DNA of 64,000 bases from Sediminitomix flava (GTDB lineage Bacteria; Bacteroidota; Bacteroidia; Cytophagales; Flammeovirgaceae): assembly GCF_003149185.1 (NCBI RefSeq), contig NZ_QGDO01000001.1:1302001-1366000 (forward strand). The letters run 5' to 3'. The notes below the pieces were generated by a model, which did no database searches, had not been told where the DNA came from, and saw only the letters and a list, made by a program, of their open reading frames with translations. Positions 1 through 10,377 of the stretch are shown here, piece after piece (position 1 is the stretch's first letter; each line of letters begins with the position of its first letter). The translations under genes were made by a program, and so were the position numbers.

Positions 1-1905
1 TGCGATACCTTGCATACGCAATTGCAATTCTGGATCAGTAGCTTCTTCACGTGCAATTTTGAAACCATCGATGTAGAAAACTCGAATGTTTTTATCGATG
101 ATTACTTTTTGGTAATGTCTCGGAATATTAGCCCAAACTGCTTCAGGAGTTTCTTTATCCGACTGGATAATAAATGCGCCTCCTTCTTTCAGACCTGCCA
201 ATGCATTGGTGTGCTTAAATACGTTAGGGTCTGGAGAAAGCACAACGTCTACGAAGAAGATTTCGCAGTTCATACGAATTGGTTCTGGAGCTGCTGCCAA
301 ATAATAGGTTGTTGGCTGTCCTTTTTTCTCAGAACCATATTTCGGATTGGCTTTTATATCATATCCTAACAAGTCGAATAGTGTCATTGCGAGGTTCTTA
401 CCTGTCGTAATTGCACCCCAACCACCCACAGAGTGGAAACGTACACTAATCGCATCTTTAGGCATAAGGTTAGGGTTTTCAGAACCTCTGATAGCTAACT
501 CTTTTACCTTCGGATAAGCATCTTGTATTGTCTCTTGATAAAGCTTTTGTTTAGGAGTGAAAGCTTTGTCTCTAATAAAATCAATTGAAAGGTAGAACAG
601 TTTCTTATTCTTACCATTTGGCAACATATTCTCAACTGCTCCAATAATTCCTTCTGCCTGTAAGTCACGGCTACCCATACCGAACGAACCCGAATAAACC
701 GAAGGCATATCCGATGCTGAGTAAGCAGGTAAATCAGCATGTGGAGGATTCTTCTTGTTCATGCCATTTTCGAGGCATTTGTTAAGAACCGTTCTGATTT
801 CTCTTGCGATTGGTAGATCGGCAGCTAACGGCTGATCCAACCTCTCCAATACCGTAATTCCTTTTTTCCCTTTCAAGAATTTACCGATCAAGTCGGCTGG
901 GAATGGACGGAACATAACAAGGTCAATAACCCCAACTTTTAGTCCTCTCGTTTCTCTAAGGTAATCTACCACAGCTTCAGCACTTGTCACAACACTACCC
1001 TGCCCTACGATAAGGTAATCTGCATCTGCTGCTTTATAACTCATGACTCTCTCGTACTTACGACCTGTAAGTGCAGCATAGTCTTTGAATGCCTGATCTG
1101 TAATTTCTTGGATATGGTCAAAGAAGTATGGACGTTGGGCTGCCACACTTTGCATATAAGAATCTTGGTTTTGTACCAACCCTGCCATTAGCGGATTATC
1201 TACATCCCAAATTTCTGGAATTCTTCTACGTTGCTCTCCATAAATAATTCTCTGAGCAGCCGTAGGCGTATCAATAATATCGTCTGGTCTACCCAAGTAC
1301 TCTTTAATCAAATCTCTCTCTGGAATTCTAAGTGATTCGATAAGGTGAGTTGTAAGGAAACCATCTTGTGCTATTGCACCTGGTGTGAGGGCTAATTCAG
1401 CAATTTTGTGGGTAATGATATTAAGGTCAGCTACATGTTGTGCATTTTTTGCAAACATCTGAAAAAATCCTGTATCATCAATTGCATGATAATCATCGTG
1501 TCCTGCATGTACATTTAGCGTAGCCTTGGTCATCGCTCTTGCCCCAATATTCAGCACATAAGTCAGACGCTTACCAACAGCAGCATATAAAGACTCATGC
1601 ATATAAGCAATTCCTTGCCCTGATGAGAAGTTGGCTGCTCTCTGTCCAGTCATTGAAAGACCTGCTGTTACAGCTGCTGCTGCATGCTCACCTTCTGGTT
1701 CAATAAAAATAAGTGGCTTATCAGAGATATTTAGGTGGCCTTTCGCGGCTTCTTCTGCCCAATATTCTCCCATCTGTGTAGAAGGAGTAATCGGGTAAGC
1801 TCCTGCAGCATCGGTAGACTCTCTTTCACACATTATTGCGGCAGTATTACCGTCCATTGCTACTCTAATACCAGGATACTTTACTTTTTGGTTTTCTTTG
1901 CTCAT
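1..1905 (-). CDS. nifJ: Pyruvate (2-oxoacid):ferredoxin/flavodoxin oxidoreductase, N-terminal 635 codons; 3' end beyond window
   Basis: Reading the minus strand from the ATG at 1905 gives an open frame with no stop to base 1, so the gene is cut by the left edge. The protein starts MSKENQKVKYPGIRVAMDGN and has the PFOR alpha-domain signature YPITPSTQMGEYW near residue 40, then FIEPEGEHAAAA and GLSMTGQRAANFSSGQGI. A second domain follows, and from about residue 485 the gamma-type domain begins (VRFHSVGGWGAITTGKNLA). The alpha-gamma order is that of single-chain PFOR/NifJ enzymes, which oxidise pyruvate to acetyl-CoA with CoA and reduce ferredoxin or flavodoxin in the cytoplasm. The missing C-terminal part should carry the ferredoxin-like and thiamine-diphosphate domains. 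No Shine-Dalgarno is visible. Family certain; substrate (pyruvate versus another 2-oxoacid) inferred. Confidence 0.88.
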   Translation of the reverse strand, partial: MSKENQKVKYPGIRVAMDGNTAAIMCERESTDAAGAYPITPSTQMGEYWAEEAAKGHLNISDKPLIFIEPEGEHAAAAVTAGLSMTGQRAANFSSGQGIAYMHESLYAAVGKRLTYVLNIGARAMTKATLNVHAGHDDYHAIDDTGFFQMFAKNAQHVADLNIITHKIAELALTPGAIAQDGFLTTHLIESLRIPERDLIKEYLGRPDDIIDTPTAAQRIIYGEQRRRIPEIWDVDNPLMAGLVQNQDSYMQSVAAQRPYFFDHIQEITDQAFKDYAALTGRKYERVMSYKAADADYLIVGQGSVVTSAEAVVDYLRETRGLKVGVIDLVMFRPFPADLIGKFLKGKKGITVLERLDQPLAADLPIAREIRTVLNKCLENGMNKKNPPHADLPAYSASDMPSVYSGSFGMGSRDLQAEGIIGAVENMLPNGKNKKLFYLSIDFIRDKAFTPKQKLYQETIQDAYPKVKELAIRGSENPNLMPKDAISVRFHSVGGWGAITTGKNLAMTLFDLLGYDIKANPKYGSEKKGQPTTYYLAAAPEPIRMNCEIFFVDVVLSPDPNVFKHTNALAGLKEGGAFIIQSDKETPEAVWANIPRHYQKVIIDKNIRVFYIDGFKIAREEATDPELQLRMQGIA

Positions 1906-2654
1906 AATAATTTTTCGCGTTCTTTATGGTTTTCTTTTACTATAAAGAGCATCCAAAAAGAAAAAGGTAAGTACTCCTCTCCAAACTATTATTCCACTAT
2001 TAAAATTAGACAATACACTTCTAGGCTCCTTTTTTAAAGGTGCTTTTACAGATGATCTTAACTCTTTTTTTAGTGGTCTAAAACCTTCCGTTCATCCCAT
2101 TATGATGAACCTTCTCACTTACATAATCTCTCGTGATCCCTTTATATTTTTCGTTTTCAGTTTTAAATCAACCACCCATGAATTTCATTTTCATTAGTGT
2201 TCATTCTCCCCCTCAAACCTATTTTAGACATACAACTCTTTGCTTTTTAGACTTCCGAGTTGCTTATAGAATTAGTCATCTTTTTCTGATGAATTAACTC
2301 TCAATTATATGTAAGATGAGATTGCTCTTTTTATGTTGTTTACTGGTTAAAGCTTTTCGGCAATCTCTTTAATCTTCAAAATTTAATTCCAAAAAATATT
2401 CAATACACAAAAGCATTGAAGTGTCCTAACAACACCTAATGTATAGGTAATCCTTTTTTTAACAGGTGACGAACGTCAATCTCTTCCTATGACTTCAGTC
2501 AGATTAAACGAGCTTGTCTAATTTTTACAGTAAATGAGAAGATTTTGATAGCTTTTTCAGACTATGCCAAGCTTATTTATAAATAGTCTGAATTGATTTT
2601 AAATGGTTCGATAAAAAGATTATAAGTTATTAACTAGTTGCATTCTAAAATAGA
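1906..2654. other. Long intergenic gap with inverted repeats, no gene recognised
   Basis: I see no convincing coding frame in either direction. It holds a perfect 8-bp inverted repeat, CAGACTAT...ATAGTCTG, at 2558-2590, a perfect palindrome TGACGAACGTCA at 2467-2478, and a TAGGTTTG box on the minus strand at 2214-2221 that matches the Bacteroidota -7 consensus but lacks a well-spaced TTG. It is the 5' region of the oxidoreductase gene, so promoter or operator elements for that gene are expected here. Confidence 0.4.
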
Positions 2655-2696
2655 AAAAGCACTTTCATTCTGCATATGCAAAACAAAAGTGCTTTT
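2655..2696 (-). terminator. Rho-independent terminator of subtilase 1
   Basis: An 11-bp stem, AAAAGCACTTT / AAAGTGCTTTT, has a 20-nt loop that itself contains GCATATGC. On the minus strand it is followed by a T-rich tract. It lies about 100 nt beyond the stop of the giant peptidase gene, at the same relative place as the terminator of the paralogous cassette at 11032-11071. Confidence 0.75.
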
Positions 2697-2793
2697 AGTG
2701 GATTTTGGTAAACTCACTTTGTCATTTATTCTTTGAATGTAAAATGAGTTTGAGCAGAAGTGGAGAGTGTAAAACACCCTCCTTTCTTATCGA
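2697..2793 (-). other. Conserved structured 3' UTR of subtilase 1
   Basis: The stretch between stop codon and terminator aligns closely with 11072-11166 of the second cassette. Two hairpins are preserved on the minus-strand RNA: GGAGGGTGT/ACACTCTCC (2762-2782, closed by one G-U pair) and AAACTCA/TGAGTTT around 2712-2754. In the other copy the first stem is fully Watson-Crick, so the pairing survives sequence change. Confidence 0.55.
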
Positions 2794-5700
2794 TTACTGC
2801 TTAATAAATGTTCGACTCAATTTAGACTCCTCCGATTCTACTTGTAAAATGTAGACTCCAGAATTTAGATTCGAAACAGGGATTGAAGTGTTCAATTTCC
2901 CTCCAAACTTGTTTACTTGAAGTTCTTTCACTTTAATACCCAACATATCAAAGATTGAAATTGTTATCAGACCACTTTCAGTGTTCATCAACTCAAGAGT
3001 TAGTTGATCTTGAGTTGGTACTGGGTACAACTTCAAGTTTGCTTCTTCCATATTATTTGATGAAAGAATTTCAGTTACTTGAATCATCACCTTAGACTCA
3101 ACACTCAAACCATCAGGATCTGTTGCCGTCACTAAGATTTCAGCTGAACCTAACCTGATTGGGCTAATCAATAGATCAGAAGATGAAGCATAAACGTTTA
3201 CGGTTGCTGTACCATCTAAGGTATATTCATAAGTAAGCTCATCTCCATCTAAATCTTCAATCAGATTAGCATACGAAAGTAATTCTTGTCCATTTTTAAG
3301 GAACATGTTCATCTCATACACATCAGAGATTGCTGTTGGAGCTCTATTGACATCCATCACCTTCACTGCAATAGTATATTCTGAACTATTTCCGTATTCA
3401 TCTTCTCCTTGAAGTACAAATTCATGATTTCCTGCAGCCTCATAGTTAGGTGCATACACCATAGAAATCATACCTTCTTGAGCAGTCATTTCAAGATTCT
3501 CATAGTCATCTGCGAATGTATAAGTGAAAGTATCGCCTTCCATATCCATCACATGAACATTGAACATAAGCGTATCATTTTCATTTACAGAAAGTGATTG
3601 CGCTCCTTCAACGACAAAAGTAGGACCTTGATTAATATTCATTGAAATTGCTCTTTCCAAATAAGGGTTTATTGGATCATTTGTATTCACCATTAAAGTT
3701 GCCTCATTTTTAGTTGCCTCTGCTGCAGATGCAGTGAAATTAAGGTTGAGAACAATAGAATCTCCTGGAGCAATTTTTCCTTCTACCTCATTTTCCAACG
3801 ATACCCAAAGCTGCTCACCTTGTGTTTTCTCCATTGCTTTCATCATCCAAGTTGTATTCTCTAGGTCTGGAATAGATGTTATATCCAACCAAGAACCATC
3901 ACCTGAAAGGAAATAGAAACGATCTGAAACAGGTGTGTCAACAGAAACAGAACCTTGAGGTCTACCTGCTCCTAGTGGATATGCAACTGTCACGAAGAAT
4001 TCTTCGTTAGGGAAGAATTGTTGTGGCTCGTCTAACTCTATTGTCAAGTAAGAACCAACCTCATCTGCTTCTTCTATATTATGTTCGTAACTCTGCTGTG
4101 TAAGTACAGTACCTGTAGCTATTGAATTACCAGTAATTACATATACCATGATATCAGAAGAGAGTTTTTCATCTGGTCTAAACCACGTTTTAATATGAGA
4201 CAGATTAAAACCTTCTTCAGGAGCTACAAAACGAGTTGCAACAGAAAGTGCTTGTTCTGCTCCATAACCAACATAACCTGTTGGTTCTTCTGCATTGTCA
4301 TACTCCAAAATAGCATTGTAAGATTCCTCTTCCTCATTCACTGCATATACACTTGCAGCTGTATTTGTAGCTGAAATCAACTCCAATTCATTAGCTGAAG
4401 AAATTGCATTTGGAGAAACTTGAGCAAATAATGTAGTAGCTACTTCTGTTCTTTGGTAATCTATGCTAAGATCATATCTAAGCGTATCTTGACCATCTTT
4501 ATTACTCAATACTAATTCTCTTGTCTCTTTGTGAGATTTCGTATTTGCCAAAATATTGATCTCTTCATCTTGAAGGACTGCTGCTGGCGCAAGACTTACT
4601 GTTGCTGTAATAGGAATTGAGACAGAACCTTCCGCGAATGATCCCATGATCACTAACTGATCACTAATTGCAGTTATTGTCTGATCCCAAGGCTCGATAC
4701 CAACTCTCATTTTTTGACTTTGTCCTGGCTCCAAGATAAATGGCCAAGGAGCACTTGGCGTCCACCCTAATTCTGGAGTTACACCAGGCATTGGTCTTCC
4801 ACCAGGAATCATCAAAGTATAATACTCTACTTCTGCACCCCAGTTCTCAACGTAAATACCATTGAAAACAAGAATGTCATTACCTGTATTTTTCAATTCG
4901 AATTCTTTATAATACCTCTTATAAGCAAATCCGAATGGATCATTTGGATCTAAGTAAGATACAATATTTCCTAAATCTAACGCTTCAGGAGCTTCAAGAA
5001 CAGCTTCTCCTGTCACGGTCAAATCTACAGGAATGCTAAAGTTTGGAGTATCTACTGTATTGTTTTGAATGATAAATTCACTCAAATTAAATCCAGCATT
5101 CAAATTCGAAGCATCTACAATCATTGGAATAGCCTTCGATTCTCCTGCTTCAATTCTGTGTCTGTTGCCTGGCGTAAAAGTAATGGCCATTTCATGCTCC
5201 AAATACTTTTGGAATCCAGAAATAAAGATACCGTCAGAACCGTCCTTATTTTCTAAACCAACAATACCCAAATCTAATCTTGGAGGAGACATCATCGGTT
5301 GTTGCTCTCCTTGGTATTGATACTTGATTACACCGTTGTTGTAAATAATCGTTTGGAAACTATAGTTTGTTGCCAATCCGAATTTATCAAAACACTCGTT
5401 CCAAGTAATCACAATACGATCATCAAAAATCTGATGGAAAATACCTGATAATTCAGGGTCAGAGAAGATTCCTTCATATTGGTGAATACCGAAGAATGGA
5501 GCAATCAAACTATTTGGCTCTGACATCTTAGGGAAGTCTTCAGGGTCCATGTAAGGAGGATTGATACGAGGCTTAACAGTCGTAACCACTCCTTGCCAAC
5601 TTACCCAAAGTGTATCTGTAGGCTCATCATACAAGCTTACTTCAAATGGTAGAGGAATTGCATTCCAGAACTGTCCGTTATTTGAATACCAACTTAAAGG

Positions 5701-8700
5701 CGTTCTTACTCCTGAAGCAATGATATCTTCCCACTCATAAATAGGTCCATTTTCTTCTTTAGAAGTACGGTATGAATATGAGAATTTAGGAAGTGAGTTC
5801 ATTGACATTGTAGTTGCTACTTCTTCACCTTCGTACAACCACTCTACTCCCGACGTAATGATATCTAATGCTGAAGCACCCGTATTTTCTACAGTCACCA
5901 TTACTGTGTCAATAGTACCTGCTTCCAATGTAAGTACCACATTCTCTACATCTACAGCCATCTTTGGAGCATCTACAACTTCTGCCAATAGTTCAACCTC
6001 TAAAGTTTGACCATCAGAAGTCGTTATCGTCAACATATCTGACAATGAAGCTACTGCCTCTGTGTTTACACCCACTGTGATGTAGTTTGCTGTTTTTGCT
6101 TTCAACAAACGTGTATAACTATCATCTACTACAAAGTTGTTTGTTCCTGCCGCTACTGAAGTAATTTCTACTGATTTGTTTCCTGTGTTATTTACTGCAA
6201 GAATCATTTCTTTGGTAGCACCTTGGAATAACTCTCCAAACTGAAGTGAAGATACATCTGTTGCCAACACAACTTCTCCACCACCGTTTACTTCTACTTC
6301 CAGTTTTACGTTTGTAACAGGATTGAATGGATCGTTACTGAAAATGACAAGGTTTTGATACAAATCACCTTCCAAAGCATTTTTTGTGTCAATTACGACT
6401 TCAATTACCTCAGACTCATTAACGTTCAAGTAACCTTCTGTTTGAGAAATACTCTGTATCAATCTAGTTCCAGGATGTTTTACTCTGAAAACAGTCTCAT
6501 TATGAGTCAGTACGTTAGTAATTCCTTCAATAAGGTATTTATCTCCATTTACGACAAATGCGTCTTCATAATTACGGTCACCGATACCAATCACACCAAG
6601 TTCACGCTCTGGTCCGTACATTCCTTCTACATCTTTATAACGGAATTCAATATCTCCATTATCAAACAATGCTACTTGGAATGTAGCCGCTTCTTCAGGT
6701 CCCCACGCATCTACACCATACACATCTGTATATTGAAGGATAAATTTACCTGGCTCTTTCTTATAGTGAATAGTTCCACCACTCTTACGAATATCAAGTT
6801 CCCAGCCAAACAGTGAAATAATTCCTTTTGGTGCACAAAGCGGATCTAGCGCAGGAGGAGCACAGTTTCCTAGCGGTCCGTCCTTGTCTATTGTCATCGC
6901 TCCGAACCTTGTAATATTCCAGTTATGTACAACCTCATTGTAGAATGGGAAGTCAAATCCTAAGTCGATTTCGTAGTAGGTATAGTTTGGATGCGTTTTC
7001 CAGAAGTATTCCGTAATATTCTCTCCTGTCTCTGTGATATCTTCCCAAATGAAGGCATCAATCGCACCACCCTCTTTATTACTTTCATAAGAGTAACCAA
7101 ACTTATGTATATGTCTGTCTTCCTCTGTTACTTCTTGTACATAAGAAGGGATTTTATACTGCAATGGATAAGCTCCTGTATTTGTAATCGTGAAGCTCGC
7201 TGTAGCTGTTTGGTTTACTTCCATAGCTTCCAAACGCTGGATAGCAGGATCAAGAGTAATTTGAGCAGGCTCTGTACCTACACCAAATAATCTTAATACA
7301 TGTGTATTTCCTTTGTTATCTACTAGTCTTAACTCTGTATTATCATTACCTACTTCTGCTGGCGTATAAGTCACGGTAATGTAACCATAGTCACGTGCTT
7401 TGATTCCCCATTGCCATCCTAAATAATGAACTTCGAACTGAGGATCATTTGTCGTTACTTGTGCACTAGAAAAGTTACCATAACCAAAGTTTGTTACAGG
7501 AATAATCAGCGTACGTTGCTCTCCAAAAAATACATTTCCGAAGTCTACGATATCAACACTTTTCAACTCAGGCTCTTGTCCAGAAACTTCAATAGATACT
7601 GGCAAACGTACCTCTGCCTCATCATTGTCATTTGATTGTACAAGAATATTTGCTTGATAAGAACCATTGATAAGCTCTGTTGCATCTACCTCCATCTGTA
7701 CTGTTCCTGTCTCTCCAGATGAAACTTTACCTTCAGTAGGCGTTAAAGTAATATACTCTCCTAGGTGATCATTTTTACTGAAAAGTTTAGTAGACCACAC
7801 TTTTTTATCATCATAGATATCATCTAATGCTTCCCAAGTTTCTCCTAAATCAAAACTCATGAATGCATTTGTAGAATTCTCTTCAGCAAGTTCATTAGAG
7901 ACACCTAAACAATAGCCATTGCCTGCCGGGATGTGGAACACAACCCAAATCGTTTCTCCATTTTCAAACTGAATTTGCTCTTCAAGAGTAATCGCTCTTG
8001 TAATAGGGTCTGCACTTGGGTTTACTACTTCTTGTGCATAATATAAGTTCTCTTTCTTAAGCTCCTCCCCTCTATAAATTTCCATGATAGCAGGACCTAT
8101 TTCAGGATTTGCTACCAAAGTCATTTCAACATCTGTAAGGTTAAAACCATTCTCTCTATCAATTACAAAACGTAATGCAGAAGAGTTGGTCATAGTCGTA
8201 TCCACATTACCAATAACTCCTAAACCATCGTCACCATATCTTAGCGTATCCTTGAAGTTATATAACTCTACCTTCTCAAGAAGTTCTCCTCCGATCTGAT
8301 TATTATATAATCTTGCACCTACACCACCTCTTACACTTGAAGCTGATGTAATTGTTTTCGGATAATTTAGAGAAACAGCATATTGTTGGTACTCCTGCGT
8401 TTTATGACGCATCATTGCTTTCCACTTCAATTCACCTTCATCAAGGTTTTCCATGGTAAACTGTCCCGTCGTACGGAAACCATTGCTTTCGTTTGCACTT
8501 AAGCTTACACTTTCGTCTACAAGATTAATATCTGGTCCACGGTTCGTTGTACCACTTACTGCATTCGAGAAACCTGAAACATTTGCCCAACGGTCAGCTG
8601 CAAGTACTACTACATGGTAAGTAGTTAATGAATTCAAGCCTTCCAATTCGAATTCAATCATTTCACCAGCTGGTACTTTGTTCACAAAGTTCACCATTGT

Positions 8701-10371
8701 TGCCTCTGAAAGATTAGCTTCTGTAATTTCTTCCGTGTGATAATACACTTGGAAACTTGATGGGAAATCATCATCCGAATCAGTTGGAACAGTCCATGTT
8801 AAATTAAAGAAGTCTTGAGCAGCTCCTTTCAATACAAGGTCTGTGATTTCTTCTGGATGTGCACCCTCATTTTTCTTCAAAGTAAGTGCAGCATCAATAT
8901 ACCCAACACCTAATTTACCTATAAAATCAGGGTTATACTGATCAATGTTATGTGTAGAACTTGTTAGGTATACTTCTAAGGCATCAGCAGTAAAACTTGG
9001 ACCTCCGTGTTGAGATACAGCCAAAGCAGCGATACCTGAAACGTGAGGACAAGCCATTGAAGTACCTTGACTAAAACCATAAGAGTTGTTCGGTAAAGTA
9101 CTCAATACACCTGAATTTTGACCTAAAGATTGGTCACCTCCTGGTGCTGAAATATCTACCCAATCACCAAAACAAGAGTAATAAGCAATACGGTTATCTG
9201 GTCCTAAAGCAGAAACTGTAAATACTTGAGGCCAGTAACCTGGATACATTTCATCATCGATCGCGTCATTACCAGAAGCAAAAATCACGATACCACCTTG
9301 CATTGGGCTACCTTCGTAATTACCAGCTTCAGCAATAAAGTAGTTGATCGCATCTAAAACACTGCTTTCATAATAACCTGGTTGTCTATATCCCCAAGAG
9401 TTTTGTGAAATAACAGCACCATTATCAGCTCCATACACAATTGCAGCTGCATGTCCACCACTTCCTCCGTTCGTAAATACTTGAGAAGATTGTAGTCTTA
9501 CACCATCACCATTTCCTGTACCACCTGCTACACCAGCTACACCAATACCGTTATTGTTTACAGCTCCTACTGTACCAGCTACGTGCGTACCGTGGCTATG
9601 AGCTGTAATATCACCCGCATTGTTTACAAAGTTAAAACCATGAATATCATCAATATACCCATTCCCATCATCGTCAACTCCTTCTTCTCCATTCAACTCT
9701 GCATGGTTTACCCAAAGGTTATCAACCAAATCTGAATGCTCAGGATCAATACCTCCATCAACAATACTCACGATTACGTTTGATTGCCCTGCCTGAGTTT
9801 TCCAAGCTTCAAACAAATTGACATCTGCCTCAGGAGAGCTTATTTCCAACTGTCCTGTGTTTTCATAATGCCATTGATCTCCTAGATAAGGGTCATTAAA
9901 TGGTAATTCTTCCTCTGATTGTAAAGCAACATTTGATGCTTCATAAGGAGTAATCTCTCCTTCAATCAACGTTTTTTCCAGTACAGGCTCTACAAGAGCT
10001 ACTTCATTACTAGAAGAATAAAAACTTACTGCTTTTGTAGGGGCAACATCTGCAGTGTAAGTTACTTCATACCAAAGGTGTAATCCGTGCTTACGATGTT
10101 TTGCATCATGTTTTTCAGAGTATGGAAATACCCTCTTCATCCCTGTTACAGCTAAAGTCTGGCTTGTTGCATCAAAGGTCTGAATACCTGTTTTTACAAG
10201 TCCGTTTGTTTTAGCTGTGTTCAAACTACTCAAAACCGGAGCAAGCTGCGGCTTGAACTTGACTCTAACGACACCTCTCATCATGCCGTCTTGATACTCT
10301 TGTGCCCAAGACACTCCCGATAGGAGGAGTAAGGACAAGAGTAGAGTCTTAAATTTACTTGTGAATAACAT
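2794..10371 (-). CDS. Giant secreted subtilisin-like (S8) peptidase with T9SS type A sorting domain, copy 1
   Basis: A 2,525-residue protein. Signal peptide (residues 1-23, ending SWAQ); I9-like propeptide with the conserved block RVFPYSEKHDAKHRKHGLHL (80-99); S8 catalytic domain at about 196-480. The triad is intact: Asp205 (IVDGG), His260 (HGTHVAG), Ser438 (GTSMACPHVSG), with oxyanion Asn368. A Ca-binding-like loop (VDDDGNGYIDD) lies between Asp and His. Then come an Fn3 domain (about 505-610), several HYDIN/choice-of-anchor-D-like beta domains, two nidogen-like sandwich modules, cadherin-like repeats near 2,240-2,430 and a C-terminal T9SS sorting domain (LKLYPVPTQDQ, ending FIKQ). Expected to leave through T9SS and act at the surface or outside on proteins. 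Preceded by a 44-codon gene and the leader AAACCAATTCAA; shares this layout with the paralogue at 11167. Typical S8 peptidases are under a third of this size. Confidence 0.95.
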   Translation of the reverse strand: MLFTSKFKTLLLSLLLLSGVSWAQEYQDGMMRGVVRVKFKPQLAPVLSSLNTAKTNGLVKTGIQTFDATSQTLAVTGMKRVFPYSEKHDAKHRKHGLHLWYEVTYTADVAPTKAVSFYSSSNEVALVEPVLEKTLIEGEITPYEASNVALQSEEELPFNDPYLGDQWHYENTGQLEISSPEADVNLFEAWKTQAGQSNVIVSIVDGGIDPEHSDLVDNLWVNHAELNGEEGVDDDGNGYIDDIHGFNFVNNAGDITAHSHGTHVAGTVGAVNNNGIGVAGVAGGTGNGDGVRLQSSQVFTNGGSGGHAAAIVYGADNGAVISQNSWGYRQPGYYESSVLDAINYFIAEAGNYEGSPMQGGIVIFASGNDAIDDEMYPGYWPQVFTVSALGPDNRIAYYSCFGDWVDISAPGGDQSLGQNSGVLSTLPNNSYGFSQGTSMACPHVSGIAALAVSQHGGPSFTADALEVYLTSSTHNIDQYNPDFIGKLGVGYIDAALTLKKNEGAHPEEITDLVLKGAAQDFFNLTWTVPTDSDDDFPSSFQVYYHTEEITEANLSEATMVNFVNKVPAGEMIEFELEGLNSLTTYHVVVLAADRWANVSGFSNAVSGTTNRGPDINLVDESVSLSANESNGFRTTGQFTMENLDEGELKWKAMMRHKTQEYQQYAVSLNYPKTITSASSVRGGVGARLYNNQIGGELLEKVELYNFKDTLRYGDDGLGVIGNVDTTMTNSSALRFVIDRENGFNLTDVEMTLVANPEIGPAIMEIYRGEELKKENLYYAQEVVNPSADPITRAITLEEQIQFENGETIWVVFHIPAGNGYCLGVSNELAEENSTNAFMSFDLGETWEALDDIYDDKKVWSTKLFSKNDHLGEYITLTPTEGKVSSGETGTVQMEVDATELINGSYQANILVQSNDNDEAEVRLPVSIEVSGQEPELKSVDIVDFGNVFFGEQRTLIIPVTNFGYGNFSSAQVTTNDPQFEVHYLGWQWGIKARDYGYITVTYTPAEVGNDNTELRLVDNKGNTHVLRLFGVGTEPAQITLDPAIQRLEAMEVNQTATASFTITNTGAYPLQYKIPSYVQEVTEEDRHIHKFGYSYESNKEGGAIDAFIWEDITETGENITEYFWKTHPNYTYYEIDLGFDFPFYNEVVHNWNITRFGAMTIDKDGPLGNCAPPALDPLCAPKGIISLFGWELDIRKSGGTIHYKKEPGKFILQYTDVYGVDAWGPEEAATFQVALFDNGDIEFRYKDVEGMYGPERELGVIGIGDRNYEDAFVVNGDKYLIEGITNVLTHNETVFRVKHPGTRLIQSISQTEGYLNVNESEVIEVVIDTKNALEGDLYQNLVIFSNDPFNPVTNVKLEVEVNGGGEVVLATDVSSLQFGELFQGATKEMILAVNNTGNKSVEITSVAAGTNNFVVDDSYTRLLKAKTANYITVGVNTEAVASLSDMLTITTSDGQTLEVELLAEVVDAPKMAVDVENVVLTLEAGTIDTVMVTVENTGASALDIITSGVEWLYEGEEVATTMSMNSLPKFSYSYRTSKEENGPIYEWEDIIASGVRTPLSWYSNNGQFWNAIPLPFEVSLYDEPTDTLWVSWQGVVTTVKPRINPPYMDPEDFPKMSEPNSLIAPFFGIHQYEGIFSDPELSGIFHQIFDDRIVITWNECFDKFGLATNYSFQTIIYNNGVIKYQYQGEQQPMMSPPRLDLGIVGLENKDGSDGIFISGFQKYLEHEMAITFTPGNRHRIEAGESKAIPMIVDASNLNAGFNLSEFIIQNNTVDTPNFSIPVDLTVTGEAVLEAPEALDLGNIVSYLDPNDPFGFAYKRYYKEFELKNTGNDILVFNGIYVENWGAEVEYYTLMIPGGRPMPGVTPELGWTPSAPWPFILEPGQSQKMRVGIEPWDQTITAISDQLVIMGSFAEGSVSIPITATVSLAPAAVLQDEEINILANTKSHKETRELVLSNKDGQDTLRYDLSIDYQRTEVATTLFAQVSPNAISSANELELISATNTAASVYAVNEEEESYNAILEYDNAEEPTGYVGYGAEQALSVATRFVAPEEGFNLSHIKTWFRPDEKLSSDIMVYVITGNSIATGTVLTQQSYEHNIEEADEVGSYLTIELDEPQQFFPNEEFFVTVAYPLGAGRPQGSVSVDTPVSDRFYFLSGDGSWLDITSIPDLENTTWMMKAMEKTQGEQLWVSLENEVEGKIAPGDSIVLNLNFTASAAEATKNEATLMVNTNDPINPYLERAISMNINQGPTFVVEGAQSLSVNENDTLMFNVHVMDMEGDTFTYTFADDYENLEMTAQEGMISMVYAPNYEAAGNHEFVLQGEDEYGNSSEYTIAVKVMDVNRAPTAISDVYEMNMFLKNGQELLSYANLIEDLDGDELTYEYTLDGTATVNVYASSSDLLISPIRLGSAEILVTATDPDGLSVESKVMIQVTEILSSNNMEEANLKLYPVPTQDQLTLELMNTESGLITISIFDMLGIKVKELQVNKFGGKLNTSIPVSNLNSGVYILQVESEESKLSRTFIKQ

Positions 10372-10377
10372 TTAAAA

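Noticed and set aside
10-369. Plus-strand 119-codon frame at the left edge
   Set aside because: Antisense to the gamma domain of the oxidoreductase gene, whose protein sequence is clearly recognisable on the minus strand.
2214-2221. TAGGTTTG as a firm promoter of the oxidoreductase gene
   Set aside because: The -7 box matches, but the nearest TTG is only 11 nt away and the gene start is over 300 nt downstream; noted only within the gap description.
6355-6816. 153-codon plus-strand frame opposite subtilase 1
   Set aside because: It lies wholly antisense to a well-supported gene, and its translation is Phe/Ser/Cys-rich low-complexity text typical of a complementary-strand shadow. Similar frames at 6991-7290, 17829-18113 and 33515-33925 were dropped for the same reason.
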